64,000 nt of DNA from the NCBI GenBank assembly GCA_977006965.1, contig OZ345354.1, forward strand, positions 2,294,001-2,358,000, read 5' to 3'. Each line of letters starts with the position of its first letter. The stretch's first letter is position 1. Made by a program: the position numbers and the translations under genes. The notes beneath the pieces are model-generated. The model did no database searches. It was given only the letters and a program-made list of their open reading frames with translations, and had not been told where the DNA came from. Source of the stretch: Phymatolithon calcareum (lineage: Eukaryota > Rhodophyta > Florideophyceae > Hapalidiales). Positions 19,951-30,504 of this stretch are shown here, piece by piece.

Positions 19951-22752
19951 TTATTTGCAAAGTGCGGCGAGGGCTTCCGTTGGCTCCTCATGCACAAAGT
20001 CGTAGAGCATTTTTGCTTTCTCCGGACTCCCGAGAACGTCATCCATTTCAGTTCTCGTCATCTGAATCAGAGTAGCCACATTTCGGACCTTTCTCATGAC
20101 AGAAGATATATTTTTCCCGTCAATACCCGGAAGGCTTCTTAGAAGCGCCTTTGGACCTGCGTTATACTCAGTTTCCACAGCTTTCGCAGAGTCCACACCC
20201 AAACTCGCCGCCAACGTCTCGTCCGGTTCTCCCTCCTTGTGCTTTACCGCCAAAAAGATGTCCACGGCATCCTGCGCACCCCTTGCCCAAAAGGGACGAA
20301 GTGAAGGAAACTGCTGCAAAAGTAGCACCATCTTGCTGATAATGGACGTCGCCATTAATTCCGACGGAATTCCCCCTCCAGTCGCAGCAAGAGAAAGCGG
20401 CTTATCGGCATCTAACTCAATCAGTAAACACGGATATTTGTAATGCTGACAAAGCGCCTCGGCCTGATTGAAAAGTCTACCGGAAGCAAACGAGCCGTGA
20501 AGATCGGGCACGGATTTGCGCTCCACGCCAATTCGATTCGAGAGGATGAAGTCACCTACCTCAATTGTCAGCGGTACGATGTTTACATTCGCCTTGTGCA
20601 AGAGCATTGGCAACGCACTGCGCAGTTCTCTTGTGTCGACTATAATTTTCCCTGGGGAGCTCCTTGTGACAGTTTCCAGTCTACTGTCTATATTTGATGA
20701 ACCGGACGGCGGACGAAGAGAACCATCAAGCGCTTGCGACATGAAAAGGTCCTCCTCTCGACGTCCTTCCTGATCCTCATGGATTGCCATTGTTGCCCTC
20801 TCCCGAATAAGACCCTTAAACCCTTCCTTTTCTCTTGCCACTCCATTAGAGAATTTTTCCTCTTCAAGAATGTCCCCATAGGCCAAGATGTAAAGCCTCA
20901 CAGGACATCCATGATGGCTAGCTTTGTAAAGCTCCGTCTGTCGCACCAACGACACGTCTGCGTCATACAGCACTACGAAAGAGGGTCGAAACTCTTCCAT
21001 AATGCGCCGCGCACGTCCCTGAATATCGATATATTCTGCGCACCACACTAACGTTTCAAGACTGGAATCACCATCGCCGACAATTTTCGTGAAAGACTCC
21101 TCATCCGCGCTTCCAATGCCACCATTTGAACCAGCCAAATCAATCCCTGCAGCACGGAGCACATTTTGTATTCTTGGCCTTTTCCTCGGTACCTTTGAAA
21201 ACGAAGAGGGAACGGGTAATCTCTTTGCCTTCGCTGATTCTCCATTAGTCGAGTCGCCTTTGCCCACAAACTGGGTCATAGTTAGTTGTTTGAAAGAGTA
21301 TTGGCCAGGGTTGGCCAAAAGTTTAGCATCTGCTTCCGCTTGAGCAGATATTGTAGGAAACACCGACTTGAATTGACGTTGCATGTAGGTATCGGAGCCA
21401 ATTGTAAGAACAGCTTGAAGCTCCTGTACTAATCGTTTTTCCTTGACAAATATAATCACTCGGCCGACATCTGCGTCTGGTCCCGCAGCTCGAGCATCTT
21501 CTTGAACTTCATTCAGAACAGATATCACGGCCTGCCACTTTGGACAAGGTTCCAGTTTGGGCACAACAGCAACCCTTCCCCTCGTTTTCTCGACTGCTTG
21601 CTCCGCTATGATTTCCTTAATATCTTCAGCCTTATCCAATTTCTCCACATGTTCCGGTTCGTCCACAATGAGTTCCGGGGTCGGTGACTTCGAAGCTCTG
21701 CCATTCAACGGCACCTTGACCCAGACACGAGAGCGTGCGACAAAAAGCGCTTTTTGAGATTCTTTCCTCAACAACCAGTTGCTCCCCTTTGGAGATGTAT
21801 GTCTCAAAGTAACAATTTGCTGGTAAAACTGCACAGCATTCAACTCCAGGACATCGTAGAGCAACCCACGCAGCGAGGCGAGATCGGCAACAAGCCCTTT
21901 CACTTTCCAGCTGATTTTTTCTTCCGCGCATTCGACCTGCCGTCTGACAAGTTCATCAAACCATGGCACCAACATGGTTCCGCGGCCGGGGACCTCTCGA
22001 TAGACGTCGGAAACATCGATCATTTTCGTGGATACACGCAGCTCATCTAGAATGACCTTAGCGATTTCTCTCAGGGCTTTCATTAGTGCAATCATCTTCT
22101 CTGAAAGGTCCACACTGAGGTCGACAAGATCTGGGACGTGTGCGCGCAAGCTGTTCTTCACTGCCTTGTGAAACCTAGGCCAGAGGCAGAGTCGAGAAAG
22201 AAAGAGCATTCGCATGACTTTCTCACAGTTGTGAAAGCCTTTCGCGAGCGCATGTGGATTCTCTGAAAAGGCCTTAATAAAGCCAGTCTTGTTGCGCATG
22301 CGGAACAGCTTGACGGCGAAGTGTTCGTTGCTGCTCTCGCGCACACCTTCCGCCGCGAAGACGACCAAGCCGTCAATGAGATGCGTGGGAATACTCTGGT
22401 GTAGAAAGTCATGCACCAGGACGTTGGCAGTTACGACCACAAAACCACCAACCTGATAAACCTCTTTCCGGTCCTTGACCGAATAATCAGAGTTCAGGAA
22501 TCGCGGTAACAGGAGGGCTGGATTCTTCTGACGGCCAGCTGACACAGATTCGACAATTGCGGGCCATAATACCTCCAACGCGAAGAGTCTTGATACGTGG
22601 ATGCCAATTATCAGCTTTCCGGGTCGCACATTTCGGGAAACAAAATTTGCAAGCGCCTGATACATACCAAGCCCGCGCCCGAATACGACGAGAGAATTGT
22701 CGCGGTCAACATCATGCTGCACCTGTTCGTAAAAGGGCAATGGGACATACAT
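19951..22752 (-). CDS. XPF: XPF/RAD1/ERCC4-type structure-specific DNA repair endonuclease
   Basis: 933 residues, ATG at 22752. XPF with ERCC1 cuts 5' of lesions in nucleotide excision repair and at branched recombination intermediates. The N-terminus begins LPFYEQVQHDV and has the degenerate helicase-like region typical of eukaryotic XPF (for example the FNNCEK-like region and HVPDLVDLSVDL). The nuclease core is present: IVDTRELRS, the VGDFILSN stretch and the catalytic ERKSVPDL (about residues 742-750), then LLIELD. A tandem helix-hairpin-helix region follows (ALLRSLPGIDGKNI and EKAKMLYDFVHEE). The length is close to human XPF (916). Intronless. Confidence 0.95.
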   Translation of the reverse strand: MYVPLPFYEQVQHDVDRDNSLVVFGRGLGMYQALANFVSRNVRPGKLIIGIHVSRLFALEVLWPAIVESVSAGRQKNPALLLPRFLNSDYSVKDRKEVYQVGGFVVVTANVLVHDFLHQSIPTHLIDGLVVFAAEGVRESSNEHFAVKLFRMRNKTGFIKAFSENPHALAKGFHNCEKVMRMLFLSRLCLWPRFHKAVKNSLRAHVPDLVDLSVDLSEKMIALMKALREIAKVILDELRVSTKMIDVSDVYREVPGRGTMLVPWFDELVRRQVECAEEKISWKVKGLVADLASLRGLLYDVLELNAVQFYQQIVTLRHTSPKGSNWLLRKESQKALFVARSRVWVKVPLNGRASKSPTPELIVDEPEHVEKLDKAEDIKEIIAEQAVEKTRGRVAVVPKLEPCPKWQAVISVLNEVQEDARAAGPDADVGRVIIFVKEKRLVQELQAVLTIGSDTYMQRQFKSVFPTISAQAEADAKLLANPGQYSFKQLTMTQFVGKGDSTNGESAKAKRLPVPSSFSKVPRKRPRIQNVLRAAGIDLAGSNGGIGSADEESFTKIVGDGDSSLETLVWCAEYIDIQGRARRIMEEFRPSFVVLYDADVSLVRQTELYKASHHGCPVRLYILAYGDILEEEKFSNGVAREKEGFKGLIRERATMAIHEDQEGRREEDLFMSQALDGSLRPPSGSSNIDSRLETVTRSSPGKIIVDTRELRSALPMLLHKANVNIVPLTIEVGDFILSNRIGVERKSVPDLHGSFASGRLFNQAEALCQHYKYPCLLIELDADKPLSLAATGGGIPSELMATSIISKMVLLLQQFPSLRPFWARGAQDAVDIFLAVKHKEGEPDETLAASLGVDSAKAVETEYNAGPKALLRSLPGIDGKNISSVMRKVRNVATLIQMTRTEMDDVLGSPEKAKMLYDFVHEEPTEALAALCK

Positions 22753-23016
22753 GATTGGAGGAGGAGTCTAGCATTGAAGCGCATAGCAAAGGCATTGAGT
22801 GCCAAGACTTCGGGGCGCTTCAACTTGAACAGTTAGAGAAGAGAGGACAACATGCACTTCCAGCCGAGTTGTCCAGCGCACGGGCGGTGACGTCATAAAA
22901 CGACTCTAACAAGAAATCAGGTATGACACTGGTAACACTGTGAAAGCGTTCTGTATGGTCAAGAGGTTTCCTTCCATACTGGACAAGCACTGGTCGTAAC
23001 AATAGTTAACGGCGAT

Positions 23017-23054
23017 ACAGCACAGACTAATTCAATTGAATTAGTCGGTGCTGT
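23017..23054. repeat. 38-bp inverted repeat
   Basis: Arms starting ACAGCACAGACTAATTCAA and their reverse complement with one internal mismatch; no loop. Confidence 0.75.
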
Positions 23055-23531
23055 ACTGCACGTATCAGTGCCCAATTCCAGAATTCTGGCCAATATTTGG
23101 GATATGTCACTACACGCGATGGTCCAGTGTCGCTGTACAGCTGTACGACGACATCGGAACATCGCGTGTAAACCTAGACTGACCATCAGCAGCCTGTGAC
23201 ATACTGTATGTGCGGGCTTTAGAATAAAGTCAACTGCAGTAGATCCAGATTTATCTCCGCTCCTGCTCAGCGGCATGATACAATACCGGAATTCAAGAGT
23301 AAGCATTTTGCAAGCCATCAGCACTGTGAGCCGAGCAAAGTCATCAGTTCCTTGCTTGAGCGTGAGTGCAATTTTTTTTGAATTCCCATGAGTGGCACTT
23401 TCGAGCACAAAATTGTATCCCAGGTCGATGTCGGGAGCGCTCACGCATTTTCCCCTTATTTGACTCTAAACTTGCGCTCAAAACCTGAAAGTAAACCTGA
23501 AGGTACTGTTGACAATATCTCATATTGTAAC

Positions 23532-23566
23532 GAATAGCCCACGTGCATGATGCACGTGGGCTATTC
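23532..23566. repeat. 35-bp perfect palindrome
   Basis: Two perfect 17-base arms (GAATAGCCCACGTGCAT) around a single G; the arm contains the CACGTG E-box core. Confidence 0.8.
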
Positions 23567-24899
23567 CATGATAGAGCATGCTATTTTTCCAGATAAGGAA
23601 AATGTATGCTTTTGATAGCAACATTGTGCTTTTTTGAATTTTGTCCTTGTTGAAAATCTTGCTGGAATGTCCAGAATCATAAGAATATCAGCTATAATTG
23701 TAAAGTTAAATGCGAAATATCGCATATGACTGGTATGCTCTTAGCTCGCCTTCTTGTCCGTAAAATGTCCTTAGTTTTATAGAGTAATAAAGGAGTCTTC
23801 TGAAGGCGAAGAGCATTTGTATAGAAGGCAGACAGCCCTCTTCGATTATCAACAAGAAAAAATTTGGAAAATTCGCGATATTCTGCAAGTTGTGAATTTT
23901 TCTTTGCTTGATATGCGATTAATCGCATAAAAGGTTTGCACGTGGGATAGCAATCCAGAGTTGCACGCCAATACCACGCCTCTTTCCTGCCGACGCTATG
24001 TGACTGCACAGAGCACTTCCATCATATCGCCGGCGGGGCTACTTCGTGCCAAAGCCATGAAATTTCACCAGACAAATTCTTCACATGATCGAAATGCCCT
24101 CTTGAGGCGCGTGTGTGCTTCGACATGCAGAAATTAAAGTCCGGATCCCTCATGGGAGCCTCAAACACTGTGCATTACTCACGCATCTCCAGGCACAGAG
24201 CAGCTTGCCTTGCCCGTGGGATCCGTTATGTTGCCAGTATTAATTGCATGACTTCATCCGTATGCTGTCGTCGCTATTTCCAGTGTACTCCCAAACGGTC
24301 CAAAGTAGGGCAGGTTCGTATCGCTACTGCATCTAGCCAACGGGTGACTTAGTTTTCAAGAATGCAGCAATCGATAGTTACAGGCACATGCCAAACAACA
24401 GGCTTTGGACTACGTACCACCCGCACGTTCCCATCCAGGACTTTATCAACTGATATTACGACAAGGTTGACGCTCTTCAGGGAAAATATGGAGTTTATCT
24501 CACTGGCGATGCCATGGCTTCGGAGAGCATGGAGTATAGCGCAAAGTATTCGAAACAGTTGATTGAAAGATTCTTCTAAGTTGTTATCTATGTGCATTGT
24601 CGGGATCAATTCTGGTCGACAGTATAATTGAGTAAAGCTAATTACCAGACATGGTAGAAGCCCTAATTGACGACGGAGACATCTAAAACTTTGTTTCATA
24701 TTCAAGGAGCTGTATGGCCATATTTTGTTTAACTGCCATTTCAGAAAAGCAACAATTGGAAGTAACTGTTCAAACCGCTGGTACGAAAGCAAATTCATAG
24801 AACTACTTGGTATGACGACGGAAGAAGCTGCACAGGTTCGCCTCTCACAGGTCTAAAAGAACCTGAATGTTTTTGTCAGGAGCTCGAATATGTATCCAT

Positions 24900-24939
24900 A
24901 TACTTCAAATTTTCGCTTATAAGCGAAAATTTGAAGTAT
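24900..24939. repeat. 40-bp perfect palindrome at the transposon island border
   Basis: ATACTTCAAATTTTCGCTTA followed immediately by its exact reverse complement. It lies about 80 bp before the MULE target-site duplication. Confidence 0.85.
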
Positions 24940-25012
24940 TCAACACTCCTGATTGTGAAGGGGACGAATCAAATTAGAGTTGTTCTGATGAGCTTGATTA
25001 GGAAATACAATA

Positions 25013-25022
25013 ATAATAATTT
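25013..25022. repeat. Target-site duplication, left copy, MULE element 1
   Basis: ATAATAATTT, repeated exactly at 29020-29029. Ten bases is within the 8-11 bp usual for Mutator-like elements. Confidence 0.8.
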
Positions 25023-25169
25023 GAGGAAATTCGCTAAATGGTCACCAAAAGTGGTAAAAGTACGCTAAATGGCCACCCTAGCAAAAAGTACTATCACTCA
25101 TCCTAGCCGGACCAACTACTATTACATTTCTCAAAACACTCTATTCGACAGTAAAATTTATTGTGTGCG

Positions 25170-25610
25170 CTACCCTCCCTGGTTTAGATCTTCGTCGCAA
25201 CTCCTGATAGCATCTCCGTCATCAAAGGCGGTGAGTTCGATGATCATGCGCGGAGCCGCTTTGTAGATGTGCTTTCGCTTCGCTTGGACAAGGGTGTGGA
25301 TGTTGGGCCGACCGCATGTCTGTGAGAAGTGACCGGTGTGTCTACACGAGGAGCAGTGGTTGGACCTCATTTCGGACGGCAAGTGGGGCTTCTTGCGCTT
25401 GCGGCCGGCTTAGCGACAATGACAAACGGCACTAAATCATCTTGTATTCACTGGTCACCAGAGACTCCAACACGCGCGATGATGCCCTCGTGTTGCTTGG
25501 ACCACTCTCTCAACATTCATAGGTCCCCGAACATATGCTTGTTCCACAAGTCGAACGCGACCCAATGCTGGGCCTAACAGCGCACAAACGCGCGGCGACG
25601 ACGAGGCTGC
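25170..25610 (-). pseudogene. Remnant of a MULE transposase C-terminus (zinc knuckle)
   Basis: On the minus strand, a C-x2-C-x4-H-x4-C knuckle (CSSCRHTGHFSQTC) is followed by the RKHIYKAAPRMIIEL tail. This closely parallels the fragment at 42710-42976 of element 2. Upstream sequence resembles the same paralogue but is broken by stops. No catalytic part remains. Confidence 0.65.
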
Positions 25611-25748
25611 ATGACCGCTGGTGCTCTTGCGTAGTCTCCCACCTGTAGCACGAGCTCCTTTTTGTACATGATGTCAGAGCGAGTACTGCGGGAACGTTGT
25701 GAGTTGAGCTTGTCAGACTAATTCGAGAGTATGAAAAAAAACTTGGAT

Positions 25749-28414
25749 CTAGTGTCTAGTTTACTAACCACCTCAATTGAGGGGCAATTTGAAAGGTCAA
25801 AAAAGTATGTAAAAAGAATGCGAAACAGATAGTTCGCGCCATATTTGGAAAGGCGGACTTGTGTTCTGGGTGAGGAGTAGCGCAACTACTACCTTAAAAG
25901 TGCGTCGTTCGGCAGTAGGAACGAAAATACGATTTTCGCTCAGAAGAAGCGGACGTGCCATGTCACGAGAAAAAGACCCGCGCCGAGTGGTAGGAGCATC
26001 TGTACACACTAAGGCAACATCGGTGACCAGTTTCGTAGAGTGTTGCAGGCTTTATGGAGCCTTTTCCAAGTCAAAAAAGGTGAACGGCACGGTTCTGGAG
26101 GTACTCTTGAATGAAATCAATGGTCGCGCAAGCACGTCGCTTCGCGTGAAATAGATCCTGGTTCAGAAACCAACCGAGAAGACTAAGATTAAGACACTCA
26201 AGATTGTTAACGTCAAGGCAGGAAAGGCTAGCGAAGGTGCTGCGTCCTCTCAACTGCTTGTATCGAGTCCCAGCCCGCAAAACTTTGCGCCACATAATCC
26301 GGCTTACAGTACTCGTGGTCGCCAGTCTTCTTCGCCAAACGCCAGTTTATTCTCGGCAGTCGCAAACAGAAGCGCCCCAAAGGGGCACAAAAACTTCGAC
26401 CCAACCCCCAGAAGCTATGAACATCGTATTCCAGGCACCCTCGCCTACGCCGTGCAAGGCTCTTGGGACCAAGCGTCGCAAGAGGAAGTTGATGTCATCA
26501 CACCCGACCGTGAACCCAAAGTTATTGCACATGGGGTGCCGTGGTATGAGCGACAAGTTCAATGCCCGATTGTGGGCCGAATTCCACGTCAGTTCTGGAG
26601 ACTGCGCACTCAAAATGGATATTTCATATCGGAAAATGGTGGTATTGGGCATCACACGCCCTATGATTACTTTATGACCATGTTTCCGCAAGGTCACCTT
26701 CGAAAAATAGCTGCATGGACGTCCGCAAAGCTCAAACGAATCGGGCGAAAAGAGACTACAGTGACAGAGCTGGTTAAGTTTTTCGGAATCCTCGTCCTCA
26801 TGACAAGATTTGAGTTCGGCGCTAAGACCGATTTATGGAAGACTACCAGAACGAACAAGTATATCCCGGCTCCTTGTTTTTCAAACACTGGGATGTCAAG
26901 AGACAGGTTCACCGCATACCTTCGGTGCATTACGTTCAGCATACAACCAAGTGAAAGGGGAAGCATGTCATCTGCGCAGTGCCGCTGGGCGCTCGTTCAA
27001 GATTTTGTCGATGCCATAAATGAGCACCGAAAGCGCAATGTGTCGCCGTCGGACCTCATTTGTGTGGATGAGTCCATATCTCGCTGGTACGGCAACGGAG
27101 GACATTGGCTTGATATCGGGCTACCTCAGTACATTGCGATTGACCGTAAACCGGAGAACGGTTGCGAGATACAGAACTCGGCATGTGGAAGAAGTGGGAT
27201 AATGCTACATCTCGAGCTCGTTACAACCGCAGAAGACGAGAAGCAAAAGGATTTCGAAGGCAAAATGGCCCATGGTACAGCAGTTTTACGCCGTCTTGTG
27301 GCCGCATACTCTGGCACAAGACGCATTGTGTGTGCGGACTCATACTTCGCGAGTGTTGAATCAGCAGAGATGCTTCTTTGATTGGGCCTAAAATTCGTTG
27401 GTGTCATCAAAACGGCGACCAAGGAGTATCCAATGGACTACCTATCAAGAATTGAGCTTTCAGAAAGGGGTCAATGTGTTTCTATGGTCCGAAAAGCTTT
27501 GAACGGTGAGCCGTTAATGATGGCTGCTATATGGGTTGACCGGGATCGCCGCTATTTTATTTCGACTACCTCTACGACACTGGAAGGAAAACCGCACAAT
27601 CGTGTGCGTTGGCGTCAGCTTGAAGAAGGACCGTTTCGTGTTGAGCTGTCCGTGCCCCAACCCGAGGTGTGCGATACATACTACTCCGCGTGCGCGCAAA
27701 TCGACAAGCACAATCGTTGCCGGCAAGAGAGTTTGGATCTTGAGAAGAAAGTCCACACCCTGGACTGGTCGTTCCACGTTAAGACATCTCTCTTGGCAAT
27801 TTGTGTGGTTGATAGCTAGCTTTTATTCTCCGGTGCCCATGCAGAGTATCAGGAACACATGACCCAGCGAAGGTAATATGAAGTGCTGTCCGAGCAGCTC
27901 ATCGATAATTCGTACGATTCGCGTAATACTCGTCGCCGTTCAACCACTCCAGAACTGTGGCGTCCAACGCCACTATCATACCCTCCAGTTCCTACAAGAC
28001 TAGCTACCTTCAAATTGTCAGTACAGCTTGCATTTACAGCAAGCCCTTACAGATGGCATTACAGTAATTACAGTACCATAGGTTTCGATGCGTACTTACA
28101 CCATGAAGGATCACCCCAACGAGAAAGAAACGGAAAACCGCGGATGGCATGATAACAAATTTTTCTATGCAAAACAACTGTAGGGTCTGCAAAGTCAAGA
28201 CGACCCTCGTGTGCTCGTCATGGAACAGACTTGATGGTGCCGCAATATTCATTTGCGGAACGTCTACCGGCAGGAACTGCTTCGCTAAGCATCTGGAAGA
28301 CATCCATGAGCTCGACGCTTTTGATGTGCGAGATAGTGAGTAGCTTTCATGTGCAAAAATTAAATGATTTTCGCTGCCTCAATTGAGGGAAATTTTCAGT
28401 AAACTAGACACTAG
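25749..28414. mobile_element. piggyBac-like element nested in MULE 1
   Basis: The inverted ends share CTAGTGTCTAGTTTACT, followed after a short difference by CCTCAATTGAGG. Inside lies one transposase frame related to the DDE_Tnp_1_7 (piggyBac) family. A TTAA target duplication, usual for piggyBac, is not visible at the ends I can define, so the exact borders may be off by some bases. Confidence 0.65.
25960..27819 (+). pseudogene. piggyBac-like transposase (DDE_Tnp_1_7), one frame with two in-frame stops
   Basis: From an ATG at 25960 one frame runs to 27819 with no frameshift, interrupted only by TAG at 26152 and TGA at 27379. The catalytic region is well kept: VDESISRWYGNGG (first Asp), IAIDRKPENGCEIQNSACGR, the ADSYFASVESAEML block (second/third Asp region) and, after the TGA, GVIKTATKEYPM, WVDRDRRYF and RWRQLEEGPF. 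The C-terminus ends near HVKTSLLAICVVDS, shorter than usual, and I see no cysteine-rich domain. The family cuts and pastes DNA at TTAA sites. Two nonsense codons make this copy inactive unless they are read through. Confidence 0.85.
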
Positions 28415-28693
28415 GGCACCATGATTTGGTTATTACAGTTTGCAGTCATGGGGAAATTCGCGGAACTGTTATGATACTGATTTTTCTATAATTTCAGAAG
28501 AATTTTTGAAACTCCCTGATTTCGGAAGTGAACCAGTATTAACCAAAAGCCATTTTTTACTAGTTGCATCAGGCTTGAGGAGAGGAAGAAACTGGTACCA
28601 GATTCGAACTGCGCAAGGGTGCGCAACCTTCTTTTTCCCTATTTTTCCAAGCGCGCCTTAACGCATGCCTATACACACACACAAAGAGGACGG

Positions 28694-28715
28694 GCAATCC
28701 CCAATTGGGGATTGC
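28694..28715. repeat. 22-bp perfect palindrome inside MULE 1
   Basis: GCAATCCCCAATTGGGGATTGC. It lies between the piggyBac-like element and the right MULE end. Confidence 0.75.
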
Positions 28716-29019
28716 GTCTCCAATTTAGACTCTGGAAGCATATGCCGTACTGCACCAACAGCCTAAAAGGCAAGTACATGTACAAGTGAGACACTTGGAG
28801 GTATTTACAGTGGTTTGATTGAGATGTAATAGTTATGATATTTCAAGTCCCATGAGCGCCCAGAAATCATAATGAGGGGAAGTAGCAGGGCTACTTCCAT
28901 TTTTCCCTCCAAAAAACGCAACTGTTAGCGCTCTAAGTACTGAATGAGTAGTAGTTTTGGCTTTGGTGGCTATTTAACGTACTTTTACCACTTTTGGCGG
29001 CCATTTAGCGAATTTCCTC

Positions 29020-29029
29020 ATAATAATTT
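29020..29029. repeat. Target-site duplication, right copy, MULE element 1
   Basis: ATAATAATTT, identical to 25013-25022. Confidence 0.8.
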
Positions 29030-29086
29030 CTTTTTTACTAATCGTTGTTAGAGCAATGATTACTACAGTCATTGGTGCATATCATA

Positions 29087-29096
29087 AAAATGTAAT
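29087..29096. repeat. Target-site duplication, left copy, MULE element 2
   Basis: AAAATGTAAT; the right copy at 43150-43159 is AAAATATAAT, one mismatch. Confidence 0.6.
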
Positions 29097-29343
29097 GAGG
29101 AAATTCGCTAAATGAAAGTGGTGAAAGTACGCTAAACATCCAACCAAGCCAAAACTACTACTTATCCGTTACGCGGAGCGCTGAAAGTTGCGTTTTTTGG
29201 AAGAAAAAAGGGAAGTGGCTGCTACTTCCCTTTGATCCAACTTTTGCGCACATCCTCAAATTTGTCTGACAAGCTTAACGCACAACGCTCCGGTACTACT
29301 CACTCTGAAACCATGAACAAGAAGAAGCTCGTGCTACTGTTGT

Positions 29344-29629
29344 GGATCAAGTTTCGACGATGTTGTTAACGTCGTGATCTCCGACAACGCGTCAATCGGG
29401 ACGGCACATGTGCACCTCGTGGAGAGGCACGACAAGCAGCGTCTGACACTCATCTGTAGCAAGCGCACAGTTTGCACCTTCTTCGTGAACGTCAGCGCGC
29501 TGGGGAGTGTCGGGGGTGTCAGGATCACCAAGTCAATCGGACAGAGCTGTGCTGAAGGCCCTTCAAGGGAGCACCAGTTCAAGACTGAGCTATTCGCGCG
29601 GCGGGAGCCGGTGCTGACTGAATTAGTGG
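29344..29629 (+). pseudogene. N-terminal piece of the MULE transposase of element 2
   Basis: An open stretch reading ISDNASIGTAHVHLVERHDK and then KQRLTLICSKRTVCTFFV, with SC and H further on, like the cysteine/histidine DNA-binding head of MuDR transposases. It ends in PVLTELV at 29628, and the MULE frame resumes with V-ATSGRVNG at 40162-40185. This suggests that the coding sequence was split by insertion. The 5' boundary is uncertain. Confidence 0.5.
29614..29629. repeat. 16-bp direct repeat, left copy, at the split of the MULE frame
   Basis: CTGACTGAATTAGTGG, repeated exactly at 40150-40165, on both sides of the 10.5-kb insertion. Confidence 0.6.
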
Positions 29630-29686
29630 TCGACTGTATATGCTATATTTAAAGGCACTATTCTCGCCATCAACAATGCTCTGCAC

Positions 29687-30496
29687 ATGCCAGGCGTGCC
29701 ACTAGAAAATGAAATTGAGCTAAAAAAACTTACAGCCGGCTTCGCTTCCTCCCGAGCGGCCCCGAATGCACTTCCCAGTTGCATAGCTGCTATTGACGGC
29801 ATTGCGATATCCATCAGCAAGCCCCGAGACTCATATGTCCCTCGAAACTTCTACTGTAGGAAGGGCTTCTATGCACTCCCGGTGCAAGCCGTAGTCGATT
29901 CCAAATATCGCTTTCTCTACATGTCATGCTTATGCACTGGAAGCACGCACGATAGTGTTGCATTCGAGGTCTCCCAGCTTGCAGACCAGCTCCGGAACAC
30001 AGGACTAATGCCCGGATACTGGATAGCGGGCGATCCCGCTTATGTATGCGCCCATGGGCTCTTGACCCCGTGGTCCAAGTCTAAATTAACCGGTGACCGC
30101 GGCTTGTTCTGTGATAGTTTCAACTTTTATTACTCATCCCACAGAATACATGTGGAGCAGGCATTTGGCATTTTAGTTCGGCGCTGGGGTCTTTTTTGGA
30201 GACCACTAGACTTCAATCTAGTCGACAATCTCCGTATTCTATCCGCAGCAATGCGGCTGCACAACTTTGCGATTGAGGAAGATGGCCAGCGCGGTTGCAA
30301 CTTTAGTCGAGACCCGCATGACGCAGAGTTGCAAAATGCTGCTTTCTCGGTTTGGTGGCAGCAGGCGACTGCGCTCCGCCATAATATTAGTGAACAAGCG
30401 GGAGTACAGAGAGATTTAGAGTACTGCGAGTTGCGCGAAAAATTGACAGATTATTTACAAGATCAGAACATAACACGGCCGATTATCGTCCCGTGA
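29687..30496 (+). CDS. Harbinger/PIF-type transposase (DDE_Tnp_4), 5'-truncated
   Basis: 269 residues from ATG 29687; the frame is open back to 29627 and reads STVYAIFKGTILAINNAL, typical of the region just before the first catalytic Asp, so the N-terminal helix-turn-helix part is missing. Catalytic residues are in IAAIDG (D), AGDPAY (D) and HVEQAFGILVRRW (E). PHFYCRKGFYALP-like text (NFYCRKGFYALPVQAVVD) is the usual family block. The nuclease works with a Myb/SANT-like partner; a convergent ORF at 30505 may be that partner. The truncation begins exactly at the 16-bp repeat. Probably a non-functional relic, though the catalytic domain is uninterrupted. Confidence 0.8.
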   Translation: MPGVPLENEIELKKLTAGFASSRAAPNALPSCIAAIDGIAISISKPRDSYVPRNFYCRKGFYALPVQAVVDSKYRFLYMSCLCTGSTHDSVAFEVSQLADQLRNTGLMPGYWIAGDPAYVCAHGLLTPWSKSKLTGDRGLFCDSFNFYYSSHRIHVEQAFGILVRRWGLFWRPLDFNLVDNLRILSAAMRLHNFAIEEDGQRGCNFSRDPHDAELQNAAFSVWWQQATALRHNISEQAGVQRDLEYCELREKLTDYLQDQNITRPIIVP

Positions 30497-30504
30497 CCGC
30501 ACAT

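Larger units (their letters stand above)
22753..25012. other. Spacer between XPF and the first MULE element, with palindromes
   Basis: About 2.3 kb that becomes AT-rich to the right. It contains three clear palindromes (23017-23054, 23532-23566 and 24900-24939) but no ORF with a recognisable domain. It marks the edge of the housekeeping island. Confidence 0.45.
25023..29019. mobile_element. Mutator-like (MULE) DNA transposon 1 with a nested piggyBac-like element
   Basis: The ends are terminal inverted repeats of about 65 bp beginning GAGGAAATTCGCTAAATGG and containing AAAAGTGGTAAAAGTACG. They are flanked by the exact 10-bp duplication ATAATAATTT. The left interior (to about 25.6 kb) matches, inverted, the right interior of element 2 (about 42.5-43.1 kb), including the transposase's zinc-knuckle end. 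The central 2.7 kb is a separate element with its own inverted ends (25749-28414) that carries a piggyBac-like transposase. The MULE transposase core itself is missing, so element 1 is non-autonomous. Confidence 0.85.

Noticed and set aside
27379-27381. Selenocysteine or readthrough use of TGA in the transposases
   Set aside because: No SECIS-like structure was recognised, a separate TAG stop is also present, and simple nonsense mutation of CGA explains the data.
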